DNA of 64,000 nucleotides from Bacillus massiliigorillae. Lineage in GTDB: Bacteria > Bacillota > Bacilli > Bacillales > DSM-1321. Numbering within the stretch: position 1 is the first letter of the stretch; each line of letters begins with the position of its first letter. This document shows, piece after piece, positions 8,164-16,658 of this stretch. Below the pieces are notes generated by a model that did not search any database, had not been told where the DNA came from, and was given only the letters and a program-made list of their open reading frames with translations. The DNA lies in contig NZ_HG428741.1 in NCBI RefSeq assembly GCF_000380245.2, forward strand, positions 377,271-441,270. Direction: 5' to 3'. Made by a program: the position numbers and the translations under genes.

Positions 8164-9303
8164 TTGACAGCAATACGCTATGAATTGATTAAAACATGTA
8201 AGCAGACTGGAGCAAGGCTTGGAAGAGTGCATACACCGCATGGTTCATTTGATACACCATGCTTTATGCCAGTAGGTACTTTAGCAACAGTTAAAACAAT
8301 GTCACCTGAAGATTTAAAAGAATTAGGGGCAGGGATTATTTTAAGTAATACGTATCATTTATGGTTACGCCCTGGACATGACATAATTAAAGAAGCTGGT
8401 GGGCTTCATAAATTTATGAATTGGGACCGTGCTATTCTTACCGATTCAGGTGGTTTCCAAGTATTCAGTTTAAGTGACTTCCGTAAAATTGAAGAGGAAG
8501 GCGTTCATTTCCGTAATCACTTAAATGGAGATAAATTATTCTTATCTCCTGAGAAAGCGATGGAGATTCAAAACGCTTTAGGCTCAGATATTATGATGGC
8601 TTTCGATGAATGTCCTCCATTCCCAGCGACTTTCGATTATATGAAAAAGTCTGTAGAAAGAACATCTCGTTGGGCTGAGCGTTGCCTAAAAGCTCATGCA
8701 CGCCCAAATGATCAAGGTTTATTTGGTATTGTTCAAGGTGGAGAGTTTGAAGAACTGCGTAAGCAAAGTGCAAGAGATTTAGTATCTTTAGACTTCCCAG
8801 GCTATGCAATTGGTGGTCTTTCAGTAGGAGAGCCTAAAGATATTATGAATAGGATGCTTGAATATACAACACCGTTATTGCCAAGAGATAAGCCGCGTTA
8901 TTTAATGGGTGTTGGTTCTCCTGATTCACTAGTTGATGGTGCTCTTCGTGGAATTGATATGTTTGATTGTGTTTTACCGACTAGAATTGCACGAAATGGG
9001 ACATTAATGACTAGTAATGGACGATTAGTTGTTAAGAATGCTAAGTTTGCTCGTGATTTCGGACCGATTGACGAGAATTGTAATTGTCATGTGTGTCGAA
9101 ACTATAGTAGAGCATACATTCGTCACTTAATACGATGTGACGAAACTTTCGGAATTCGATTAACTACTTATCATAATCTATATTTTCTGTTAAACTTAAT
9201 GAAGCAAGTCCGACAAGCGATTATGGATGATCGACTTGGTGACTTCAAAGAAGAGTTTTTCGAACAATATGGTTTCAATAAGCCGAATGCGAAGAATTTC
9301 TAA
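8164..9303 (+). CDS. tgt: Queuine/preQ1 tRNA-ribosyltransferase Tgt
   Basis: This 379-residue TIM-barrel enzyme exchanges guanine-34 for preQ1 in tRNAs with GUN anticodons. Visible elements are the catalytic-site region TDSGGFQVFSL, the nucleophile region GGLSVGEPKD...PTRIARNG, and the zinc site CNCHVC with a later His in TTYHNLYFL. TTG 8164 (MTAIRYELIKTC) has AAAGGAAG upstream and matches family starts. TTG 8131, overlapping the queA stop, would add 11 basic residues. Substrate exchange by Tgt comes before QueA action although the gene order is reversed. Confidence 0.95.
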   Translation: MTAIRYELIKTCKQTGARLGRVHTPHGSFDTPCFMPVGTLATVKTMSPEDLKELGAGIILSNTYHLWLRPGHDIIKEAGGLHKFMNWDRAILTDSGGFQVFSLSDFRKIEEEGVHFRNHLNGDKLFLSPEKAMEIQNALGSDIMMAFDECPPFPATFDYMKKSVERTSRWAERCLKAHARPNDQGLFGIVQGGEFEELRKQSARDLVSLDFPGYAIGGLSVGEPKDIMNRMLEYTTPLLPRDKPRYLMGVGSPDSLVDGALRGIDMFDCVLPTRIARNGTLMTSNGRLVVKNAKFARDFGPIDENCNCHVCRNYSRAYIRHLIRCDETFGIRLTTYHNLYFLLNLMKQVRQAIMDDRLGDFKEEFFEQYGFNKPNAKNF

Positions 9304-9342
9304 CAATACTAAAATAAATCAAAAATGAAAGGAGTGAATATA

Positions 9343-9618
9343 ATGGAAATGTTAGCAACAATTGGTCCTTTATTGTTAATGTTCGTGTTGTTCTACTTCT
9401 TATTAATTCGTCCTCAACAAAAGAGGCAAAAAGCAGTAGCATCTATGCAAAACGAACTTCAAAAAGGTGACAAAATCGTTACAATCGGTGGCTTACACGG
9501 TTTCGTGGATGCAATCGATGAGAGCACAGTTGTTATTAAATGTGGTGATGGTAGCCGTCTTACATACGACCGCGCAGCAATTCGTGATGTAGTAGAGAAA
9601 GCAAAAGCTACAGTTTAA
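9343..9618 (+). CDS. yajC: Preprotein translocase subunit YajC
   Basis: This 91-residue protein has a single N-terminal transmembrane helix (about residues 3-23, IGPLLLMFVLFYFLLIRP) followed by QQKRQKA and a small basic cytoplasmic domain with GDKIVTIGG, diagnostic of YajC. It associates with SecDF at the Sec translocon; secDF lies about 4 kb downstream. AAAGGAG is nine bases upstream of ATG 9343. It is the last gene of the ruvA-yajC run, being followed by a terminator. Confidence 0.92.
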   Translation: MEMLATIGPLLLMFVLFYFLLIRPQQKRQKAVASMQNELQKGDKIVTIGGLHGFVDAIDESTVVIKCGDGSRLTYDRAAIRDVVEKAKATV

Positions 9619-9629
9619 TTTTATTTTAA

Positions 9630-9668
9630 TAAAAAAAGCTATTTCGATTATTCGAGATAGCTTTTTTT
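9630..9668. terminator. Bidirectional terminator after yajC
   Basis: AAAAAAAGCTAT...ATAGCTTTTTTT forms a hairpin with A and T tracts on both sides. It serves yajC on the plus strand and the convergent membrane-protein gene on the minus strand. Confidence 0.85.
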
Positions 9669-9673
9669 GTTCG

Positions 9674-10060
9674 TTATTTTTCGGAAGGCCCTCCGGAAAG
9701 ATTAACTCCTAAAACTCCACCCATCATACACGTTAGAATATAGCATAGTGATTGTATCCATTCTCTCGTTGTAAAAGCAGAATCATGACCAAGGTACTGA
9801 AACAGCAAGAGAATAAGCGTGTATAATAAACCAGTTCCTCCACCAAGCATCCAACCTTGCTTCTTACCTTTTCCTCCAGAGATTACTCCACCAATAAAAA
9901 TTGAAATAAATGATAGGATTAAAATCATATAAGAAAGAGAAGATTCGGTTAGAGAAGTAAAACGTAAAAGAAGTGAGAATATCAAGCTGAAAATAACCGC
10001 AAAAACAAAAATGCTAATGGTGCCATATATTATAGCTGATCCTAACTTTCTCGTTTCCAT
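9674..10060 (-). CDS. TIGR04086 family four-helix membrane protein (YrzE-like)
   Basis: This 128-residue protein has four predicted membrane helices (about 10-32, 38-58, 68-87, 97-118) and glycine-rich turns (GGVISGGKGKKQG, GGTGLLY). Position between yajC and the DUF421 gene corresponds to B. subtilis yrzE, whose family is TIGR04086. No biochemical function is known. AAAGGAG lies just upstream of the minus-strand ATG at 10060. It converges on yajC and shares that terminator. Confidence 0.75.
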   Translation of the reverse strand: METRKLGSAIIYGTISIFVFAVIFSLIFSLLLRFTSLTESSLSYMILILSFISIFIGGVISGGKGKKQGWMLGGGTGLLYTLILLLFQYLGHDSAFTTREWIQSLCYILTCMMGGVLGVNLSGGPSEK

Positions 10061-10197
10061 AGTATGCTCCTTTCGTCAGTAGACAGACTTTAGTACAAGC
10101 ATATGAAGTATGCATAATAATTAGAACATGTAGGGAAACTAATGTTTTAAAGCAAAGTAAGTGGTTAGATATATTAAGAAACAAGGTGAAAGCTACA

Positions 10198-10851
10198 ATG
10201 GAATCATTATTGTATATTGGTTTGCGAACAATCATTATGTTCTTTATTCTTTTTTTGATATTTAGAGTAATGGGTAAGCGGGAAATCGGCGAATTAAGTG
10301 TATTAGATTTAGTGATATTCATGATGATTGCGGAAACGGGTGTCGTTGCTATAGTTGATTTAGAAATTAGTATGTTTGAAGCTCTCGTTCCAATGGTATT
10401 GTTGCTTGGTATTCAGATAACGATTGCTTTTATTTCGTTAAAGAGTAAAAAACTACGTGAAATTTTGGAAGGAAAACCGACAATTATTATTCATAATGGA
10501 AAAATAGATGAAAGAGCTATGAAAAAAGAACGTTATAATTTTGACGATTTATTACAACAATTACGAGCTCGAGATGTATTTGATTTGAATGAGGTTGAAT
10601 TCGCTATCCTTGAAACTTCAGGAGATTTGACAGTAATGAAAAAGTCGAAACAACTAGATGAAGCGCAGGTGACTTTTCCATTACCGCTTATTTTGGATGG
10701 TGAAATTCAACCTCGACATTTACAACAAATCAATCAAACGAACGATTGGTTGCTGGAGCAATTACGTGAACGTGGATATGATTCTGTTCATGATATTTCA
10801 TTTTGTATGATACATAATGGAAAATTTTATATAGATGAAAAAGATTATTGA
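10198..10851 (+). CDS. DUF421 membrane protein (YetF/YrbG family)
   Basis: This 217-residue protein has three N-terminal helices (about 5-25, 37-57, 60-82) with RVMGKREIGELSVLDLVIFM, the DUF421 signature. A cytoplasmic domain follows, containing GKPTIIIHNGKIDERAMKK and LLQQLRARDVFDLNEVEFAILETSGDLTV. YetF-like proteins are membrane proteins with a cytoplasmic beta domain; relatives have been linked to germinant-receptor stability in B. cereus, but the role of this copy is unknown. ATG 10198 follows AAGGTGA at normal spacing; GTG 10186 lies within that site. It ends four bases from the end of the convergent spoVB. Confidence 0.85.
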   Translation: MESLLYIGLRTIIMFFILFLIFRVMGKREIGELSVLDLVIFMMIAETGVVAIVDLEISMFEALVPMVLLLGIQITIAFISLKSKKLREILEGKPTIIIHNGKIDERAMKKERYNFDDLLQQLRARDVFDLNEVEFAILETSGDLTVMKKSKQLDEAQVTFPLPLILDGEIQPRHLQQINQTNDWLLEQLRERGYDSVHDISFCMIHNGKFYIDEKDY

Positions 10852-10854
10852 TGT

Positions 10855-12382
10855 TTATTTCTTTTTAAAAGGTACTATAAGCATTATTTCATTTTTTGAT
10901 ATTATTTTAAAACTCAAAGCTAATGCGATGAAACATATGCCAGTTACGAGGATTGATATGTACAAAGATGCGGGAATCGTTAAGTATTGGTAGCAAATAT
11001 GACCAATCCAACCGGAAATAAAGGTTACAATAACCGTAAGAACATAGCTGCGTACTTCTATCGAAAGATTGATTACTTTAGTGATTGTAGCGAAGTGTAA
11101 AAATGTTACGAGAACGATACTAGCTGCAAAGCCTATAGCTGTTCCCATGATACCGAATTGAGGTTGTGAAGACAGTGCAAAGATGAATGCTAATTTCACG
11201 ATAGCTCCTATTAAGCTATTGTACATGGCGGCTTTTGCTAAATTTAAAGCTTGTAATACGGATTGTAAAGGCATTTGATAATAAGAAAAGATAAAAATAG
11301 GTGCTAAATAAGTAATGTAAATAGCAGCATTTGTTTTACCGTACATAAGTTGCATAATTGGGTCAGCGAAAACAAAGAGCACGACAAGAGCTAAACATCC
11401 AGTTATAAAAGTGATTCTTAATGCTTGATGAAGTCGATGTGTAACCAGGTCATGATTGCCGATAGCGTGAGCTTCACTTACAGCCGGAACAAGAGATGTA
11501 GATAAAGCAAAGGTAATAAACGATGGAAGCATGAGTAAAGGTAAGGCAAATCCGGTAAGTTCTCCGTATTGTTGTGTCGCTAATGAGCTTGAAATACCGG
11601 CGATTGCTAAGCTTTGTGCAACTACAATTGGTTCTAGAAACCACGCAGCATTGCCGATAAATCGGCTACCGGTTGAAGGTAATGCAATGCTGAACAATTG
11701 CTTTAAAGTATCTTTTCCACTAGATACATATTTGAAAAAGTTTTTTCGAACACGGAAATGCTTTTTTAACTTAAAGGAAGTAAGCAAGTATAACAAAGAT
11801 GCTAGTTCTCCTATTATAGATGCAAACATTGCCGCCGCGGCTGCGTACTCAATCCCATAAGGAAGGAACATTTTTGTCAGGGTAATAATAAGGCCGATAC
11901 GTACAACTTGTTCAAGAATTTGCGATACGGCAGCGGGCTTCATGTTTTGCTTGCCTTGGAAGTATCCTCGTATTACAGCTGAAACGGCAACAATAGGGAT
12001 AATTGGTGTGATGGCGATTAACGGCCAGTATATTCTTGGATCAGTAAATAATGTTTTAGATAGCCAAGGTGCAAGCAATAGTAGGGCAGGCGTAAATAAT
12101 AAAGAAAGTCCAAGTGTAACACTAAGCGATACGACAAGGATTTTTTTATTTTTTTTCATCACCTACTGCATTTGCTTCTGCTACAAATTTTGCAATTGCA
12201 ATAGGTAGTCCTAATTGAGTAAATGTGATAACTAGAAAGAGGGAAGGAAGTGCCATCATATATAGGCCGACACCTTCTCCTCCAATTACTCTTGCTACAA
12301 TGATGCGGTTAATAAAGCCTAGAACTCTTGTGATAAATCCGGCAGCAAGCAGTATAAGTGTTCCTTGAAAAAACTTTGACAT
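10855..12382 (-). pseudogene. spoVB: Stage V sporulation protein B (SpoVB), frameshifted
   Basis: SpoVB is a MOP-superfamily polytopic protein, a putative lipid II flippase needed for spore cortex synthesis. The first 78 residues (MSKFFQGTLILLAAGFITRV ... KFVAEANAVGDEKK) run from 12382 to a stop near 12146. The rest (KKILVVSLSVT... to 10855, about 430 residues with many helices) continues in another frame. The break is inside minus-strand A8-T-A7. Removing one A restores GDEKNKKILVVSLSV, which fits the family, for a full length near 508 residues. This is either a true phase-variation or loss mutation, transcriptional slippage, or a homopolymer sequencing error. Both halves look intact otherwise, so the lesion is recent. 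Confidence 0.88.
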
Positions 12383-12503
12383 TTGTTATTACCTGCCTTC
12401 TCAAAATTGTTCGAATACTCTACAATAATTTATATGCAGCATAGTGGACAAAGCATGACAGTCATACAATATATTCTTTAATATAAAGGAGAAATGATGA
12501 GCA

Positions 12504-12803
12504 ATGGAGATGAGCAACACTTTTGAGCAATATCGCCATACACTACTACCAGCACTGCATAGTAAACTAGAAGAATTTGTTCTGTTAGGTTATAAAGATG
12601 TAAGAATAGAGCAGTTATGGGACTATATGAAGGTGAAGAAATGGAAGACAGAAGAAAGTAGAATGCTTCATCAGCTTGTTAATGACATCCTTTCTGTAAG
12701 TGTGGGAGAATACATGCACTATGCTACAATGGAGGCATTTAAAGATTCTCAGAGGAATGCTACTAATAGGGACTTAGAATCCTATAAAGATTTATTTGTA
12801 TAG
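12504..12803 (+). CDS. comN: Post-transcriptional regulator ComN (YrzD)
   Basis: This 97-99 residue protein matches the Post_transc_reg family: YRHTLLPALHSKLEEFVLLGY, then VKKWK and LVNDILSVSVGEYMHYATMEAF. In B. subtilis ComN acts on comE mRNA and affects competence. It lies between spoVB and secDF as in B. subtilis. The start is ambiguous: the product beginning MSNTFEQYRH (ATG 12510) or MEMSNTF (ATG 12504). The only Shine-Dalgarno, AAAGGAG at 12485-12491, is spaced for ATG 12497, which is out of frame and stops after ten codons; a 13-base duplication seems to be responsible. Confidence 0.82.
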   Translation: MEMSNTFEQYRHTLLPALHSKLEEFVLLGYKDVRIEQLWDYMKVKKWKTEESRMLHQLVNDILSVSVGEYMHYATMEAFKDSQRNATNRDLESYKDLFV

Positions 12804-12831
12804 AGTAAATGTAACAAATAGGGGAGTATAA

Positions 12832-13005
12832 ATGAGTACAAAGGATTTTCATTGTTGTGCGACGTGCAGGCATTTTAAAGTAGAGAAGGATAATCGAAAA
12901 ATTGCCTATTACTGTTCAAGGCTAGGGTTTGAAACCAAAACTCATTATAAATTTGATTGCTGGAATCCACGGGAAAATATCAAAAAGTTAATGAATAAGA
13001 CTTAA
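12832..13005 (+). CDS. 57-residue cysteine-rich small protein
   Basis: ATG 12832 follows GGGGAG at good spacing. The 57-residue product starts MSTKDFHCCATCRHFKV and continues with YYCSRLGFETKTHYKFDCW, so Cys-x2-Cys, a later Cys after YY and a Cys before W could form a zinc-finger-like site. It lies 28 bases after comN on the same strand and probably shares its transcript. I recognise it only as the sort of conserved small protein seen in Bacillus between comN and secDF; the function is unknown. Confidence 0.7.
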   Translation: MSTKDFHCCATCRHFKVEKDNRKIAYYCSRLGFETKTHYKFDCWNPRENIKKLMNKT

Positions 13006-13060
13006 GTATGTCAATTCAAAGGATTGTCGGTGTTTTTTCATATTATGAATAAATCAAAAA

Positions 13061-13089
13061 TTGACACTGCTTATAATTTAACTCATAAT
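13061..13089 (+). promoter_or_regulatory. Sigma-A-type promoter upstream of secDF
   Basis: TTGACA (13061-13066), 17-base spacer, CATAAT (13084-13089). It lies in the roughly 300-base gap between the cysteine-rich small gene and secDF. The remainder of that gap shows no ORF or clear structured RNA to me. Confidence 0.6.
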
Positions 13090-13307
13090 AATGTTGGAGC
13101 TTTTTTTGGTAGTTTTGGGATTTTTTCTGAATAATCTGTTAGAATTGGAATTTTGTTAGGAAAATTCAAAAAAGTAAAATTTAGTATAGTGTGTGCCCGA
13201 TCTTTCAATGATGAAATTGTTTTTTGAATAGAGAGATATCCAAAATACATTACTTTTTTTTCATGCTGCAAGAAAAGGCCTAAAAGTTGTAAGGAGGCTT
13301 TTACATA

Positions 13308-15566
13308 ATGGTAAAAAGATCAAGAATTGTTGCGTTCTTTATCCTTGTTATTACAGTTTTTTCATTGATAGGAACGACTTCATCAGGAATCGTAAAAGAT
13401 ATAAAACTTGGCTTGGATCTTCAAGGCGGATTTGAAGTTTTATATCAAGTAAAGACGGAAGACGGTAGTAAAGTCACCGAAGATGTCCTGAAAAATACAG
13501 TTAGTGCTCTAACGAAAAGGATTGACGTCTTAGGTGTTAACGAGCCGATTATTTCCATCGAAGGTAAGGATCGTATTCGTGTTCAGTTAGCAGGTGTAAA
13601 AGACCAAAATCAAGCACGGGAAATCCTTTCGACATCAGCGAAGCTCTCCTTTAGAGATTATAACGATAAAGAAATGATGACAGGTAAAGATTTGAAAGAA
13701 GGTGGCGCAAAGCAATCGTTCGATTCAGAAAATCGGCCTGTTGTAGAAGTTACACTGAAAGACCCTAAGAAATTTAAAAAAGTGACAGAACAAATTTCTT
13801 CAATGCCAGCTCCAACAAACGTACTTGCTATTTGGTTGGACTTTGAAGAAGGTAAAGATTCTTTACAAAAACCAGAAACACAAGATAATTTAGTTTCTGC
13901 TCCTAGAGTAAGCCAAGTATTTAATCAAGATACGGTATTAATTACGGGTGGTTTCACAGTTAAAGAGGCGCAAAACTTAGCAAATATGCTTAAAGCAGGT
14001 GCTTTACCTGTAGATTTAAAAGAAATTTACTCAACTTCAGTTGGAGCTAAATTTGGTGAACAAGCATTGCATGATACAATTTTTGCAGGTGTAGTAGGTA
14101 TTGCTGCAGTATTCTTATTCATGCTATTCTTCTACCGTTTCCCAGGTTTAATTGCAACTATTACATTATCAGCTTACATTTATCTGATTTTACTTATTTT
14201 TGATTGGATGAATGCAACATTAACGCTTCCAGGTATAGCGGCATTAATTCTCGGGGTTGGTATGGCAGTAGACTCCAACGTTATCACCTATGAGCGGATT
14301 AAAGAAGAAATTCGTATAGGTAGGAGTATTAAGTCAGCGAATAAAAATGGTAACAAAACATCATTTGTTACGATTATTGATGCGAACTTAACGACATTGA
14401 TTGCAGCAGGAGTTATGTTCTACTTTGGGACAAGTTCTGTAAAAGGTTTCGCAACGATGTTAATCATCAGTATCATCATGGGTATCTTTACGAACGTATT
14501 CGTTACACGTCTATTATTAGCGCTATGTGTTCAAAGTGGATTGCTTGATAAACGTCCAGGTTGGTTTGGGGTTAAGAAGAAAGATATTCACCCGATTCAT
14601 AAGTCTGTGGATGTTTTATCGTTACCGACGAAATTCGATCGTATTGACTTTGTAAGTAAACGTAAAATTTTCTATACAATCTCATCGATTATTACTATTA
14701 TCGGTATTATCTTCTTGATTGTTTTTAAGTTGAATTTAAGTATCGACTTTACAAGTGGTACACGTCTTGAAATTACAGCTGACAAGCCACTTACAACACA
14801 ACAAGTTGAAAAAGAATTAGATCATTTGAAAATCAACAAAGAGGATGTTGTTTTATCAGGAGATAAGAATGAAGTAGCGGTTGTTCGTACGCAAGATGTT
14901 CTTGATAAAGCAGAAATTCTTAAAGTGAAAGATTACTTTAAAGATAAATATGGTCATGAACCTAATATTAGTGCTGTGTCTCCAACCGTAGGGAAAGAGC
15001 TAGCGAAAAATGCATTTAAATCGGTATTGATTGCATCATTAGGAATTATCCTATATGTTTCGATTCGTTTTGAATGGAGAATGGGTCTTCCAGCCGTAAT
15101 TGCATTACTTCATGACGCATTTGTAATCATCACTATATTCAGTGTGTTACGCTTAGAGGTAGATTTGAACTTTATTGCTGCCATTCTGACGATAATTGGT
15201 TACTCAATAAATGATACAATTGTTACATTTGACCGTGTTCGTGAAAACATGCAGAAGAAACGTAAAATTAAAACGGTTAAAGAATTGGAAGAGGTTGTTA
15301 ATGTTAGTACTCGTCAAACGATGGTACGTACAGTTAATACCATCTTGACAGTTCTTATTACAGTTATTGCACTTGTTATTTTCGGCAGTGAATCAATCTT
15401 TACATTCGCAATTGCGTTATTGATTGGTCTAGTAGTTGGTGCATATTCTTCTGTATTCATCGCTACACAGTTATGGTTAGATTTCAAAATTAAAGAACTG
15501 AAGAAAAAAGGCGTTTTAATCACGCATGTTGAGAAGAAAAAGAGAACAGATGAAGCGCAAGTTTAA
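13308..15566 (+). CDS. secDF: Fused protein translocase subunit SecDF
   Basis: This 752-residue protein is a natural SecD-SecF fusion, as in Bacillus. Each half has one N-terminal helix, a large extracytoplasmic domain and five further helices. SecD part: GLDLQGGFEVLYQV near residue 35, then AALILGVGMAVDSNVITYERIKEE. SecF part: SIDFTSGTRLEI near residue 485, then IGYSINDTIVTFDRVRENM near 630. The protein uses the proton gradient to aid late export through SecYEG and works with YajC. AAGGAGG precedes ATG 13308. A strong terminator follows, so it forms its own transcription unit. Confidence 0.96.
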   Translation: MVKRSRIVAFFILVITVFSLIGTTSSGIVKDIKLGLDLQGGFEVLYQVKTEDGSKVTEDVLKNTVSALTKRIDVLGVNEPIISIEGKDRIRVQLAGVKDQNQAREILSTSAKLSFRDYNDKEMMTGKDLKEGGAKQSFDSENRPVVEVTLKDPKKFKKVTEQISSMPAPTNVLAIWLDFEEGKDSLQKPETQDNLVSAPRVSQVFNQDTVLITGGFTVKEAQNLANMLKAGALPVDLKEIYSTSVGAKFGEQALHDTIFAGVVGIAAVFLFMLFFYRFPGLIATITLSAYIYLILLIFDWMNATLTLPGIAALILGVGMAVDSNVITYERIKEEIRIGRSIKSANKNGNKTSFVTIIDANLTTLIAAGVMFYFGTSSVKGFATMLIISIIMGIFTNVFVTRLLLALCVQSGLLDKRPGWFGVKKKDIHPIHKSVDVLSLPTKFDRIDFVSKRKIFYTISSIITIIGIIFLIVFKLNLSIDFTSGTRLEITADKPLTTQQVEKELDHLKINKEDVVLSGDKNEVAVVRTQDVLDKAEILKVKDYFKDKYGHEPNISAVSPTVGKELAKNAFKSVLIASLGIILYVSIRFEWRMGLPAVIALLHDAFVIITIFSVLRLEVDLNFIAAILTIIGYSINDTIVTFDRVRENMQKKRKIKTVKELEEVVNVSTRQTMVRTVNTILTVLITVIALVIFGSESIFTFAIALLIGLVVGAYSSVFIATQLWLDFKIKELKKKGVLITHVEKKKRTDEAQV

Positions 15567-15573
15567 TTAAATG

Positions 15574-15616
15574 AAGAGGTTGTAAAAAAGTACTACTTTT
15601 TTACAACCTCTTTTTT
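15574..15616 (+). terminator. secDF terminator
   Basis: GAGGTTGTAAAAAAGTA pairs perfectly with TACTTTTTTACAACCTC and is followed by six Ts. Confidence 0.92.
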
Positions 15617-15669
15617 GTCTCTGTAGGGAACAATAATGAGGTGAAAGTTGCCTATGGGAGGGAAAAAAT

Positions 15670-16563
15670 GTGGCGAATAAAGATCGTTTTCAACAAGCAG
15701 AATTTGCTGCGATGGTAGGAATCGTCGGAAATGTAGCATTGGCTATTATTAAAGGTATTGTAGGTGTTATGTCACATAGTAAAGCACTAATAGCAGATGC
15801 GGTTCATTCAGCTTCGGATGTAATTGGTTCATTGGCAGTTTATGTTGGACTAAAAGCTGCAAAACAACCTCCAGATGAAGATCATCCATATGGACATGGG
15901 AAAGCCGAATCGATTGCAGCCATCATTGTAGCAGTATTGCTCTTTCTCGTAGGTATTAAGATAGGTAAGTCATCATTAGAGTCTTTTTTCACAGTAGTTG
16001 AGCCACCAAAATCGATGGCACTCTATGTAATAATTCTATCGATTATCGTGAAAGAAGCGATGTTTCGTTATAAATATAATTTAGGAACAAAACTTGGAAG
16101 TCAGGCTTTGATTGTAAATGCTTACGAACATCGTTCAGATGTTTATTCTTCAATTGCAGCATTAATTGGTGTAGGTGCAGCCGTGTTAAGTAAGAAGGTC
16201 GGTTTACCGTGGCTAACATATGGCGACCCACTTGCTGGATTATTTGTTTCGGTGCTAGTTTTGAAGATGGCATACACACTTGGGAGAGAAGCTATTCATA
16301 CGACGCTCGATCATGTATTACCAGATGATGAAGTAGAGCCATTTAGGACAGTTATATTAGCGGATCTGGATGTAAAGAAAATTAATTCTCTTCATGCAAG
16401 AGAACATGGGCATTATGTGATTGTTGATTTGAAAATAGCGGTAGATCCACATTTAACGGTTGAAGAAGGACATGCTATTGGAAAACGAGTTAAAGCACAG
16501 TTATTGAAGCAGGCAAAGATTCATGATGTTTTTGTTCATATTAATCCTTTAGGAGAAGACTAA
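15670..16563 (+). CDS. Cation diffusion facilitator family transporter
   Basis: This 297-residue CDF-family membrane antiporter exports divalent metals (Zn, Fe, Mn, Co type). Six helices are expected. The metal-site motifs HSASD in helix II and HRSDV in helix V are present, with HPYGHGKAES in the second loop. A cytoplasmic C-terminal domain (about 210-297) has the His-rich LHAREHGHY. It starts at GTG 15670 after GGAGGG; an overlapping ATG two bases earlier is out of frame. Metal specificity cannot be read from the sequence. The gene stands alone between a terminator and recJ. Confidence 0.9.
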   Translation: MANKDRFQQAEFAAMVGIVGNVALAIIKGIVGVMSHSKALIADAVHSASDVIGSLAVYVGLKAAKQPPDEDHPYGHGKAESIAAIIVAVLLFLVGIKIGKSSLESFFTVVEPPKSMALYVIILSIIVKEAMFRYKYNLGTKLGSQALIVNAYEHRSDVYSSIAALIGVGAAVLSKKVGLPWLTYGDPLAGLFVSVLVLKMAYTLGREAIHTTLDHVLPDDEVEPFRTVILADLDVKKINSLHAREHGHYVIVDLKIAVDPHLTVEEGHAIGKRVKAQLLKQAKIHDVFVHINPLGED

Positions 16564-16658
16564 AGGCAAGAATTGTTATATACAAAGTATGGAAGTGTTA
16601 AATCCATTGCAACCCTTCAATCACTTCTGTATAATAATGAAGGTTGAGGGGTGATTTT

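Noticed and set aside
11531..12208. Plus-strand ORFs opposite spoVB (109 and 88 codons)
   Set aside because: Antisense to a clear SpoVB coding frame, with no suitable starts.
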